Source: an uncultured Bacteroidota bacterium
GTDB taxonomy: Bacteria; Bacteroidota; Bacteroidia; Bacteroidales; 4484-276
DNA: 6,201 bases
Direction of reading: 5' to 3'
Assembly: GCA_903930725.1 (NCBI GenBank)
Contig: CAIYZW010000658.1
Coordinates: 1 to 6,201, forward strand
Below the pieces are notes generated by a model. It searched no databases and was not told the DNA's origin. It saw only the letters and a list, made by a program, of their open reading frames with translations. The position numbers and the translations under genes are program-made. The number at the start of each line of letters is the position of its first letter. The stretch's first letter is position 1. Of this stretch, positions 1 through 6,201 are shown piece by piece.

Positions 1-1494
1 GCTTATCAAAAGCTTTTCGACGATTTTAAGGGAAAATATTACCTCACTTCAAATTGCCCGGCCATTGTTGCCTTTGTCGAGAAATTCCATCCGGCGCTTG
101 TGGATAATTTAGCTCCGATTGTTTCGCCAATGATTGCCACAGCCATGGTTGTAAGGAGGGTTTTTGGGCAGGAAACTAAAATTGTTTACATCGGGCCTTG
201 CATCGCCACGAAAAACGAAGCTGAGCTTTTTTCGGATGATAAAAAAGTTGATGCTGTGCTGACGTTTACCGAATTAAGGCAGTTATTTGATGAATTCGGG
301 ATTCACGAAAGCCAGCTCGAATTTTCTGAGTTCGATCCGCCAATCGGGTTTAAAGGCTCGCTTTATCCGGTGAGCAACGGTTTTTTACAGGCTGCCGGAA
401 TCAACGAAAAGCTCCTTGATGGCAAAATTGTTACTGCCGATGGCGATCCTCATTCACTTGACGCCGTCGAATCGTTCGAAAATTATATTGATCATATTCA
501 AAAGCATTTTAACCTGTTTTATAACAAAGGCTGTATAATGGGTCCGGGGATGACTCACGGAGGCGACAAACATTTAAGAGATTCGTTGGTTGTTGATTAT
601 GCCAACAAGCGGCTCAAAAACCTTGATTTGAATAAATGGCACGAAGAAATGGCAAAATTCAGCGACCTGAACCTGACGAGGACTTTTAAAAAAGATGACC
701 AACGCCTCGAATTACCTGAGGAGAATAAGGTGCAGGAAATCCTGAAATTGCTTGGCAAAGATGAAATTTCAGAACAAAAAAGCTGCTCTGCCTGTGGATT
801 CAAAACCTGTAATCATTTTGCAACAGCCATTGCCCAGGGTATTTCAAGGACAGATATGTGTTATGACTTTACACTAAAAAACAAAACCAATTACATCGCC
901 ACTTTACGTGATACCAATAAAAAAATCTCGGATGAACTGGGAGGTTTGAAGGCGGAATTGAAAACCCGGAAAGAGGAACTGGATTTGGTGAATGATAAAA
1001 TGGAAACCTCACGTTACATCCTGAATCAGATTCCATCAGGGGTTATCGTCGTTGACGAAAAACTTAAGGTGATTTCATCAAACAGAGGTTTTATCGAACT
1101 TTTGGGAGAAGAAGCCCGGATGATTGACGATATTATCCCCGGCTTGCGCGGCGCTGACCTGAAAACCCTGGTTCCTGTTGCTTTTTACAAGGTTTTTCAA
1201 AATGTACTCTCTACCGGCGAAAACATTCTCAGCCGGGATGTTAAAGTGGAGGAATCATTTTTGAACCTAAGTGTTTTTTCGATTAAAAAAAACAAGATTG
1301 TCGGGGGCATCGTGCGAGACATGTTTTCTCCTGAAGTCCGCAACGAGCAGATCATTCACCGCGTTACCGAAGTTATTGACCAAAATCTTGGTATGGTGCA
1401 AAAAATAGGATTTTTGCTTGGCGAAGGCGCATCAAAAACGGAGGCCATGCTCAATTCGATCATTCAACTGCATCAGAAAAAGAAGGAAGAGTGA
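1..1494 (+). CDS. Sensory-type [FeFe]-hydrogenase-like protein with Fe-S and PAS domains (5' end outside window)
   Basis: The reading frame is open from base 1 to a TGA at 1492-1494, giving 497 residues, so the N terminus (probably ferredoxin-type Fe-S domains) lies upstream. A GTG at 100 is in frame, but conserved sequence precedes it, so it is not the start. In window numbering, residues 1 to about 215 match the H-cluster domain of [FeFe] hydrogenases: L1 is TSNCP (16-20), L2 is GPCIATKNEAE (65-75), L3 is NKGCIMGPG (175-183). C262, C265, C270 and C287 (C-x2-C-x4-C-x16-C, 'CSACGFKTC') form a [4Fe-4S] domain of the type found in CO dehydrogenase/acetyl-CoA synthase proteins. A coiled coil (about 297-338), a PAS domain (about 340-445, 'IPSGVIVVDE') and C-terminal helices follow. 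In known families this layout belongs to cytoplasmic H2- or redox-sensing proteins rather than bulk H2 producers, and the phosphatase gene downstream fits that role. Oddly, one H-cluster ligand Cys is Asn175, the proton-relay Cys is Asn18 and the usual L2 Lys is Thr70, so H2 activity is doubtful. The family call is strong; the sensing role is inferred. Confidence 0.9.
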   Translation, partial: AYQKLFDDFKGKYYLTSNCPAIVAFVEKFHPALVDNLAPIVSPMIATAMVVRRVFGQETKIVYIGPCIATKNEAELFSDDKKVDAVLTFTELRQLFDEFGIHESQLEFSEFDPPIGFKGSLYPVSNGFLQAAGINEKLLDGKIVTADGDPHSLDAVESFENYIDHIQKHFNLFYNKGCIMGPGMTHGGDKHLRDSLVVDYANKRLKNLDLNKWHEEMAKFSDLNLTRTFKKDDQRLELPEENKVQEILKLLGKDEISEQKSCSACGFKTCNHFATAIAQGISRTDMCYDFTLKNKTNYIATLRDTNKKISDELGGLKAELKTRKEELDLVNDKMETSRYILNQIPSGVIVVDEKLKVISSNRGFIELLGEEARMIDDIIPGLRGADLKTLVPVAFYKVFQNVLSTGENILSRDVKVEESFLNLSVFSIKKNKIVGGIVRDMFSPEVRNEQIIHRVTEVIDQNLGMVQKIGFLLGEGASKTEAMLNSIIQLHQKKKEE

Positions 1495-1706
1495 GGAAGA
1501 AACGGCGAGTGGGAGAATGGGCACCACGGAGGCACAGAGGACACAGAGGAAGCACAGAGTAGAAAGAATGGAAGAGTGGAATGGTGGAAGAGTGGAAGTG
1601 TGGAATTTTGGCGTATCCCGAAACCGGCCACTGCCGACTTCCCTCTGCGCTTAGCTCTTTGCCCTTTGCCCTTAGCGCTTTGCAAATAGGATAAGATCAT
1701 AGTATA
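1495..1706. repeat. Composite low-complexity intergenic repeat (CACAGAG / GGAAGAGTGGAA / TTTGCCC units)
   Basis: The gap between the hydrogenase-like gene and the phosphatase gene has three parts. First, CACAGAG occurs three times (1533-1539, 1542-1548, 1553-1559) within a 'CACCACGGAGGCACAGAGG' context. Second, GGAAGAGTGGAA occurs twice with a 16-base period (1570-1581, 1586-1597), with looser GAGTGG/GTGTGG copies around it. Third, a pyrimidine-rich part holds tandem TTTGCCC (1658-1664, 1665-1671) and related CTTAGCGCTTTGC. The + strand is therefore purine-rich on the left and pyrimidine-rich on the right, and the two arms are loosely complementary. I recall similar modules scattered in intergenic DNA of environmental Bacteroidota, but cannot search here. 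Frames that stay open through it give low-complexity translations and are not credible genes. Confidence 0.7.
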
Positions 1707-1710
1707 AATT

Positions 1711-2910
1711 TTGAAAACTGAAGCAGTGCACAAAGATTTTCACATAGAGGTAAATTGTCAGCAACGAAACCATGACGGGGAGCGGATTTGCGGAGATGTT
1801 TTTATCCATAAAAGGGTAAAAGAAGAAAACCGCATCGTTGCTGTACTTTCAGATGGGATGGGGCATGGCGTTAAAGCCAATATGCTGGCGACTTTGACAT
1901 CAACAATGGCAGCAAATTTTACTGAGGAACATAAGGATTTTGTAAAAATTGCCGAAATCATCATGAACACTTTGCCGGTGTGTAGCGAGCGAAAAATCAG
2001 CTATGCAACTTTTACAATTGTTGATATTGAGATCGAAGGCAAAGTAAGTATTTTAGAATATGATAATCCGGAAACCTTTATCCTTCGCGAAAACCAGATG
2101 TTTGAGCCGGGCTGGCAGTGCATAATTCTGAACACCGAGAAAAACCAGGGAAAAGAGCTTCGTAGTTGCAGTTTCGTACCTCAAAAAGAAGACAGAATTG
2201 TATTTTGCAGCGATGGAATAACACAGTCCGGTTTGGGAAGCGACCAGTTTTTATTGGGCTGGGGAAGAGATAGTTTGGTTGATTTTGTTATTGGTGAGGT
2301 TAAGAAAAATGATAACATTTCGGCGCAGGATTTGGGCGAAAGGGTCGTAAAAAAAGCCGTTCAAAACGATGGTTTTGTCTCCAAAGACGACACAAGTTGT
2401 GCTGTAATTTATTTCCGTGAACCCCGTAAAATGCTCATTTGCACCGGCCCTCCTTATGAGCAGGAAAACGACAAGGTTTACGCCGAAAAGGTAAAAGCTT
2501 TTACAGGCAAAAAAGTTTTATGTGGTGCAACGACGGGCGATATCATTTCCCGCGAATGGTCGAAGGAAATTACCGATACCTTCGATTTTGATGACCCCGA
2601 GCTTCCTCCGGTTTCGTTTATGGACGGTGTTGACCTTATAACCGAAGGAATTCTCACATTAACAAAGGTTTCCAATATTCTCAAAGATTTCAACCATCAA
2701 ACTGCCCTCGACAAGGGCCCGGCTGACCAGATTGTAAAAATGATTCTTCAAAGCGATGAAATTGATTTTATTGTTGGAACCCGCATCAACATTGCACATC
2801 AGGACCCAAGCCTGCCCGTCGAACTCGAAATCAGACGAACTGTTGTAAAACGAATTGCAGTAATTCTTGAAGAGAAATTTTTAAAAGAGGTAAAAATTGA
2901 GTTTCTGTAA
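1711..2910 (+). CDS. SpoIIE-family PP2C-type protein serine/threonine phosphatase
   Basis: The product is 399 residues and predicted soluble. Residues about 10-235 form a SpoIIE/PP2C phosphatase domain, which removes phosphate from serine or threonine using two Mn2+/Mg2+ ions. The metal-binding aspartates are all present: D29 in GDVF, D48 in LSDGMGHG, D168 in FCSDGIT and D227 in DDTSCAVIYF, so it should be active. Family members typically act on STAS-type anti-anti-sigma proteins; no such partner is visible here. Residues about 240-399 form a C-terminal extension I cannot assign, with CTGPP (244-248), CGATTGDIISREW (271-283) and a helical end rich in charged residues. The chosen start is TTG at 1711, since an in-frame TAA lies at 1705-1707; ATT 1708 and GTG 1726 are alternatives, and the first ATG lies inside the catalytic domain. 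No good ribosome binding site is seen. It lies 216 bases after the sensory hydrogenase-like gene on the same strand, and I infer that it is that sensor's output. The phosphatase call is secure; the exact start is not. Confidence 0.92.
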   Translation: MKTEAVHKDFHIEVNCQQRNHDGERICGDVFIHKRVKEENRIVAVLSDGMGHGVKANMLATLTSTMAANFTEEHKDFVKIAEIIMNTLPVCSERKISYATFTIVDIEIEGKVSILEYDNPETFILRENQMFEPGWQCIILNTEKNQGKELRSCSFVPQKEDRIVFCSDGITQSGLGSDQFLLGWGRDSLVDFVIGEVKKNDNISAQDLGERVVKKAVQNDGFVSKDDTSCAVIYFREPRKMLICTGPPYEQENDKVYAEKVKAFTGKKVLCGATTGDIISREWSKEITDTFDFDDPELPPVSFMDGVDLITEGILTLTKVSNILKDFNHQTALDKGPADQIVKMILQSDEIDFIVGTRINIAHQDPSLPVELEIRRTVVKRIAVILEEKFLKEVKIEFL

Positions 2911-3035
2911 TAGCAAAATATGTGGTGATAGATTAATTCCAGTTAGTTTTAGAATATTGATGAAATTCTGAGATTTTTAAAAGCATGCATTTTGAAGAGA
3001 CAAAATTGATCATTAAATGGGTTATTTATTTTTTC

Positions 3036-3054
3036 AAGGATATTGAATGTCCTT
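3036..3054 (+). terminator. Weak hairpin followed by T-rich tract, possible terminator
   Basis: AAGGATA (3036-3042) can pair with TGTCCTT (3048-3054) around a five-base TTGAA loop, including one G-T wobble. A T-rich tract follows at 3062-3070 (TTTTTCTTT), seven bases after the stem, and another T-rich run precedes the stem at about 3025-3034. It lies about 125 bases after the phosphatase stop codon. The stem is short and AT-rich, so it is a poor terminator at best; a protein-binding palindrome just upstream of the candidate promoter is an alternative reading. Confidence 0.25.
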
Positions 3055-3067
3055 CAAAAGATTTTTC

Positions 3068-3097
3068 TTTGACTTTTCTTAAAAATTGCTACTTTTA
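3068..3097 (+). promoter_or_regulatory. Candidate Bacteroidota-type promoter for the hybrid kinase gene
   Basis: TTTG at 3068-3071 is followed, after 18 bases, by TACTTTTA at 3090-3097. The Bacteroidota primary sigma factor recognises TTTG near -33 and TAnnTTTG near -7 with a spacer of roughly 17-23 bases; here the last G of the -7 box is A. The box ends about 55 bases before the ATG at 3153, a normal leader length. Such short boxes arise by chance in AT-rich DNA, so this is a position-supported candidate only. Confidence 0.45.
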
Positions 3098-3152
3098 AGC
3101 CTTCAATTAAGGTAGGGTTATTGCTCGATTTCTTAATTAAAATTTTGAAAAG

Positions 3153-6100
3153 ATGATAAAAAAATGGCTTTCGAATCTGAAAATCGGAAGAAAACTATCA
3201 GTAATAAGTACAATTGCAATTGTAAGCATCATTTTGATGGGATTTACAGCAAACTACTTTTTTAAGACATCCCGGGTGATGGCCATCATTATAAACTCCG
3301 AGCGAATGCACACCCTTGATTTTCAATTAGGTGTCGAAGAATTTTACCAATATCTGCAAAGTGGCGATTCATCCCATCTAGAAAAATGCTATAAAAGCAT
3401 TGCCCGCGCCAACCTGATGGCAAAAGCTTTTGGCAATTCGGAGTATTATCTTAAGACCATTTCGGATGCTGAATTTTCGGAGATACTTTACAATGCAGTA
3501 ACTGAAGGCCTCGACTTTGACCGTGCAAATGCTGATTTGTTGATAAACCGCGTTAAACTACTCCTTTGGATGAACAATCCGGAGTTGAAGGCGAGCCTCA
3601 ACATTGCCACACAAGGCGCAGAGAAGGGCGAAAAGATAATTGAAATTATTCAGAATTACGTAAAATCGCCAAGCCCGGACAAACTTGTAACGCTTAATCT
3701 TGCTGTTGCCGACATTCACAATTTTTATAAAGGATTTGCTGCTTCAATTAGTGCAATTACTGCTTTTGCAAACCGACTTCTTATTTGGGGTATTTTACTC
3801 ATTACCATTTTGTTAACTATTGTCACTTTTGTTTTGTCTACCTATATTTCAAAACTTATTTCGGGGTCTCTGCATCAATTGATTGGAAACTTTAAAGAAA
3901 TTGTAAATGGAAATGTTGATGTAAAAATCGAAATTCATTCAAAAGACGAAATTGGTCTTTTGTCGGAATCGTTTAACGAAATGCAGGAAAGCCTTCAAAA
4001 TATTGTCGAACAAACAATCAGAGTTTCCGAAGGAGATTATTCAAGCAGTCTGGAACCTAAATCGGACAACGATAAGCTTTCGCTGGCACTCAACAAAATG
4101 ACAAAGGCTCTACTCGAAACTTCAACCGAAAACCAGGCGCAGAACTGGGTAAAATCGGGACAGAACCTTCTTAACGAAAAAATGCGCGGCGACCTTGATT
4201 TGCAAACCCTTTCGACACAAATTGTAACCTTTGTTTCCGAATATCTTCATTCCCAGATTGGAACCCTTTATTTACTCGAAAATGATGAAAAAACACTCCG
4301 GCTTTATGGAAGTTACGCCTTTACAAAGCGCAAAAAACTTAACGAAGAATTCAGGGTTGGCGAAGGAATGGTTGGGCAGGCTGCATTTGGCCGGCAGATG
4401 ATTTCGTTGACAGAACTCCCGGAGGACTATACCCGCATTACTTCGTCAACGGGCGACATGGTTCCCCGAAACGTGATTGTTCAGCCACTTTTATACGATA
4501 ATAAATTGCTTGGTGTAATCGAACTGGCTTCAAAAGAAGTTTTAAACGACCAAAAACTTAATTTTCTGATTGCCGTTTCCGAAAATATTGCCATCAGTAT
4601 CAATTCGGCACGTTCGCGCCAAAAGGTGAACGACCTGCTTCTTCAAACACAAAATCAGGCCGAGGAATTACGTCAGCAGCAGGAAGAACTCAGGGTTTCG
4701 AACGAAGAACTCGAAGAACAAACCCGTGCTTTGAAAACGAGCGAAAAAGAACTTCAGGCGCAACAGGAGGAATTACGGGTAATTAACGAAGAACTCGAAG
4801 AAAAAACCCATTCGCTCGAATTACAGAAAAAAGAGATTACCATTAAAAATACCGAATTAGGAAAGGCAAAAGAAGAAGTTGAATTAAAGGCCAGCGAACT
4901 TGAAATAACAAGCAAGTACAAGTCGGAATTTTTGGCCAATATGTCGCATGAATTACGCACTCCGCTTAATAGTCTGCTCATTCTTTCGAAAAATCTGATG
5001 CAGAATAAAAAGGGCAATCTTACCGATGACCAGCTCGAATCGGTCGAAATAATCCGCAAAAGCGGTGACGATTTGCTCAATCTTATCAACGAAATTCTCG
5101 ACCTTTCAAAAATCGAATCAGGCAAAATGTCGCTCAATATCGAAACGGTTAGGGTGGAAGAACTTGCCGAGAATGTCCGCAGGAATTTTGGTCATGTTAT
5201 CGAAGAGAAGGGTTTAAAACTCAATGCTGAGGTCAGCAAATCAATGCCCGAGCTTATCGCAACCGACATCCAACGGATTGAACAGGTTATAAAAAACCTT
5301 GTTTCGAACGCCATAAAATTTACCATGCATGGTGTAATAGATGTGAGTTTTAAACCAACTCCCCACGAAACGCAGTTTTTCAGAAGTGCCCTTACCCCCG
5401 GAAACTCATTTATGCTTTCGGTAAAAGATACGGGCATCGGGATACCAAAAGAGAAGCAGATGATAATTTTTGAAGCTTTCCAGCAGGCTGATGGAAGTAC
5501 TTCACGTAATTATGGCGGGACAGGGCTTGGTTTATCCATTACCAAAGAAATCGCGAAATTATTTGGTGGCGAAATTCATTTGGAGAGTCAGCCGGGAAAG
5601 GGTTCATTATTCCAGGTTTTCCTTCCGGTAAATTACACCGGATCAGCTCCAAAGGAATATTTTAGACCAAAAGAATCTCCTAAAACGATTATCAGCACTG
5701 TTGACAATGCCGCCAATATTGAGAAATTAGTACAACTTGCCGATTTCCAGTTATCGAGGGTTGGCGACGACCGCGACAATTATTCTTTTGGCGACCGTAG
5801 CATTCTTATTGTCGAAGATGATGAGAATTTTGCCAAGATTTTGAAAAAACAATGCCACGAAAAAGGCTTTAAATTTTTATATGCCGCTTCAGGTGAAGCA
5901 GGTTTGATGATGGCCGAAAAATATTTGCCAAGCGCCATGGTCCTCGATATCAAACTTCCTGGAATTGATGGAATTACAGTTCTCGATAAAATTAAGGACA
6001 ATTCAAAAATCCGGCATATTCCCATTCACATGATGTCGGCGCTCGAAGAAACCATTGATGTTTTTCAAAAAGGAGCTATTGGCTATCTTACCAAACCCAT

Positions 6101-6201
6101 TTCGCCCGAAAAACTCGATGATGCATTTTTGAAAATGGAAACCTTTATCAATCATAAAGTTAAAGACCTTTTGATTATTGAGGATGATGATACCATGCGT
6201 A
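3153..6201 (+). CDS. Membrane-bound hybrid histidine kinase/response regulator (3' end outside window)
   Basis: The frame runs from ATG 3153 to the window edge without a stop (1016 codons seen). An in-frame TAA at 3138 makes this ATG the natural start; only A-rich sequence precedes it. Domains in order: TM1 (about 15-37), extracytoplasmic, probably helical region (38-207), TM2 (209-230), HAMP (about 231-283, DEIG at 265-268), GAF-like domain (about 345-487), coiled coil (about 490-588), HisKA with NMSHELRTP and phospho-acceptor His599, and an ATPase domain (about 700-826) with N715/N719, DTGIGIP from D759 and GGTGLGL (788-794). After a linker comes REC1 (about 883-995) with E888/D889/D890, phospho-acceptor D932, S962 and K981. 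A second receiver begins at 'LLIIEDDD' (about 1006), cut off by the window. It should autophosphorylate on His599 and pass phosphate to its receivers; the ligand is unknown. In HAMP the usual conserved Pro appears replaced within SGSL (237-240). No DNA-binding domain is visible. A functional link to the upstream pair is possible but unproven. Confidence 0.95.
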   Translation, partial: MIKKWLSNLKIGRKLSVISTIAIVSIILMGFTANYFFKTSRVMAIIINSERMHTLDFQLGVEEFYQYLQSGDSSHLEKCYKSIARANLMAKAFGNSEYYLKTISDAEFSEILYNAVTEGLDFDRANADLLINRVKLLLWMNNPELKASLNIATQGAEKGEKIIEIIQNYVKSPSPDKLVTLNLAVADIHNFYKGFAASISAITAFANRLLIWGILLITILLTIVTFVLSTYISKLISGSLHQLIGNFKEIVNGNVDVKIEIHSKDEIGLLSESFNEMQESLQNIVEQTIRVSEGDYSSSLEPKSDNDKLSLALNKMTKALLETSTENQAQNWVKSGQNLLNEKMRGDLDLQTLSTQIVTFVSEYLHSQIGTLYLLENDEKTLRLYGSYAFTKRKKLNEEFRVGEGMVGQAAFGRQMISLTELPEDYTRITSSTGDMVPRNVIVQPLLYDNKLLGVIELASKEVLNDQKLNFLIAVSENIAISINSARSRQKVNDLLLQTQNQAEELRQQQEELRVSNEELEEQTRALKTSEKELQAQQEELRVINEELEEKTHSLELQKKEITIKNTELGKAKEEVELKASELEITSKYKSEFLANMSHELRTPLNSLLILSKNLMQNKKGNLTDDQLESVEIIRKSGDDLLNLINEILDLSKIESGKMSLNIETVRVEELAENVRRNFGHVIEEKGLKLNAEVSKSMPELIATDIQRIEQVIKNLVSNAIKFTMHGVIDVSFKPTPHETQFFRSALTPGNSFMLSVKDTGIGIPKEKQMIIFEAFQQADGSTSRNYGGTGLGLSITKEIAKLFGGEIHLESQPGKGSLFQVFLPVNYTGSAPKEYFRPKESPKTIISTVDNAANIEKLVQLADFQLSRVGDDRDNYSFGDRSILIVEDDENFAKILKKQCHEKGFKFLYAASGEAGLMMAEKYLPSAMVLDIKLPGIDGITVLDKIKDNSKIRHIPIHMMSALEETIDVFQKGAIGYLTKPISPEKLDDAFLKMETFINHKVKDLLIIEDDDTMR
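4677..4844 (+). repeat. Two 84-bp in-frame repeats encoding 28-residue coiled-coil units
   Basis: Within the hybrid kinase, the unit starting at 4677 (QQEELRVSNEELEEQTRAL...) is repeated from 4761 (QQEELRVINEELEEKTHSL...). The period is 84 bases, or 28 residues, exactly four heptads. The protein copies are much more alike than the DNA copies (for example CTCAGGGTT against TTACGGGTA for LRV), so the duplication is old and kept by selection. It forms the signalling helix that joins GAF to HisKA, where heptad phase matters for signal transfer. Confidence 0.85.

Larger units (their letters stand above)
2911..3152. other. AT-rich intergenic region between phosphatase and hybrid kinase genes
   Basis: I see no gene here. 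The region is strongly AT-rich and holds a weak hairpin (3036-3054) and a candidate promoter (3068-3097). With no strong terminator directly after the phosphatase stop, read-through into the kinase gene cannot be excluded. The gap and the promoter candidate nevertheless suggest that the kinase can be transcribed separately. Confidence 0.6.

Noticed and set aside
1..1494. A catalytic, H2-producing [FeFe] hydrogenase
   Set aside because: The proton-relay Cys, the L2 Lys and one cluster-ligand Cys are replaced, and the protein carries a PAS domain and a phosphatase neighbour, which fits a sensor better.
1521..1605. CRISPR array
   Set aside because: The units are 7-12 bases long with no regular 25-40 base spacers; this is low-complexity repeat DNA.
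1418..1654. Open frame on the + strand overlapping the end of the hydrogenase-like gene and the repeat patch
   Set aside because: Its translation is Arg/Glu-rich low-complexity sequence produced by the repeats, and it overlaps a real gene in another frame.
1679..1712. TTTG ... TAAATTTT as a promoter for the phosphatase gene
   Set aside because: The spacer is long (22 bases), the -7 box is a poor match, and it would overlap the TTG start codon, leaving no leader.
1473..1733. Open frame on the - strand through the repeat patch
   Set aside because: It reads the complement of the purine-rich repeats, giving Ser/Pro/Phe runs, and has no domain or start context.
4754..5137. 127-codon open frame on the - strand within the hybrid kinase
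   Set aside because: It lies opposite the coiled coil and HisKA region; the + frame has clear catalytic motifs and the - translation is a Ser/Phe/Leu-rich shadow.
5192..6025. Two 81-codon open frames on the - strand opposite the ATPase and receiver domains
   Set aside because: They are shadows of well-conserved kinase motifs on the + strand with no recognisable product.

Overview
This window looks like chromosomal DNA from an anaerobic or fermentative member of the Bacteroidota. The evidence is moderately AT-rich coding sequence, starts without a clear Shine-Dalgarno, a candidate TTTG / TAnnTTTG-type promoter, a Bacteroidota-style hybrid histidine kinase with a 'QQEELR...NEELEE' signalling helix, and a composite low-complexity intergenic repeat of a kind I associate with uncultured Bacteroidota. 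The assignment is inferred from style, not from a marker gene. All three genes lie on the + strand and nothing convincing is coded on the - strand.

Layout: (1) 1-1494 is the 3' part of a gene for a sensory-type [FeFe]-hydrogenase-like protein: H-cluster domain, four-cysteine [4Fe-4S] domain, coiled coil, PAS domain and C-terminal helices. Its N terminus lies before the window. (2) 1495-1710 is a gap filled with purine-rich and then pyrimidine-rich short repeats. (3) 1711-2910 encodes a SpoIIE/PP2C-type serine/threonine phosphatase with a conserved-looking C-terminal extension of unknown function. (4) 2911-3152 is an AT-rich gap with a weak hairpin and a plausible promoter. (5) 3153 to the window end is a very large membrane-bound hybrid histidine kinase (TM - extracytoplasmic region - TM - HAMP - GAF - coiled coil - HisKA - HATPase - REC1 - start of REC2), cut by the window edge.

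How they may work together: the first two genes resemble the phosphatase-linked sensory [FeFe]-hydrogenase arrangement. An H-cluster/Fe-S module would read H2 or redox state, pass it through the PAS domain, and the neighbouring PP2C phosphatase would turn it into dephosphorylation of a protein target, perhaps a STAS-type anti-anti-sigma factor, though none is visible here. The most notable observation is that the H-cluster domain keeps only three of the four usual cysteine ligands and has also changed the proton-relay cysteine and a conserved lysine. It may therefore be a remodelled, possibly non-catalytic, sensor. The hybrid kinase may be an unrelated neighbour with its own promoter, or a second arm of the same signalling locus; the window cannot decide this.
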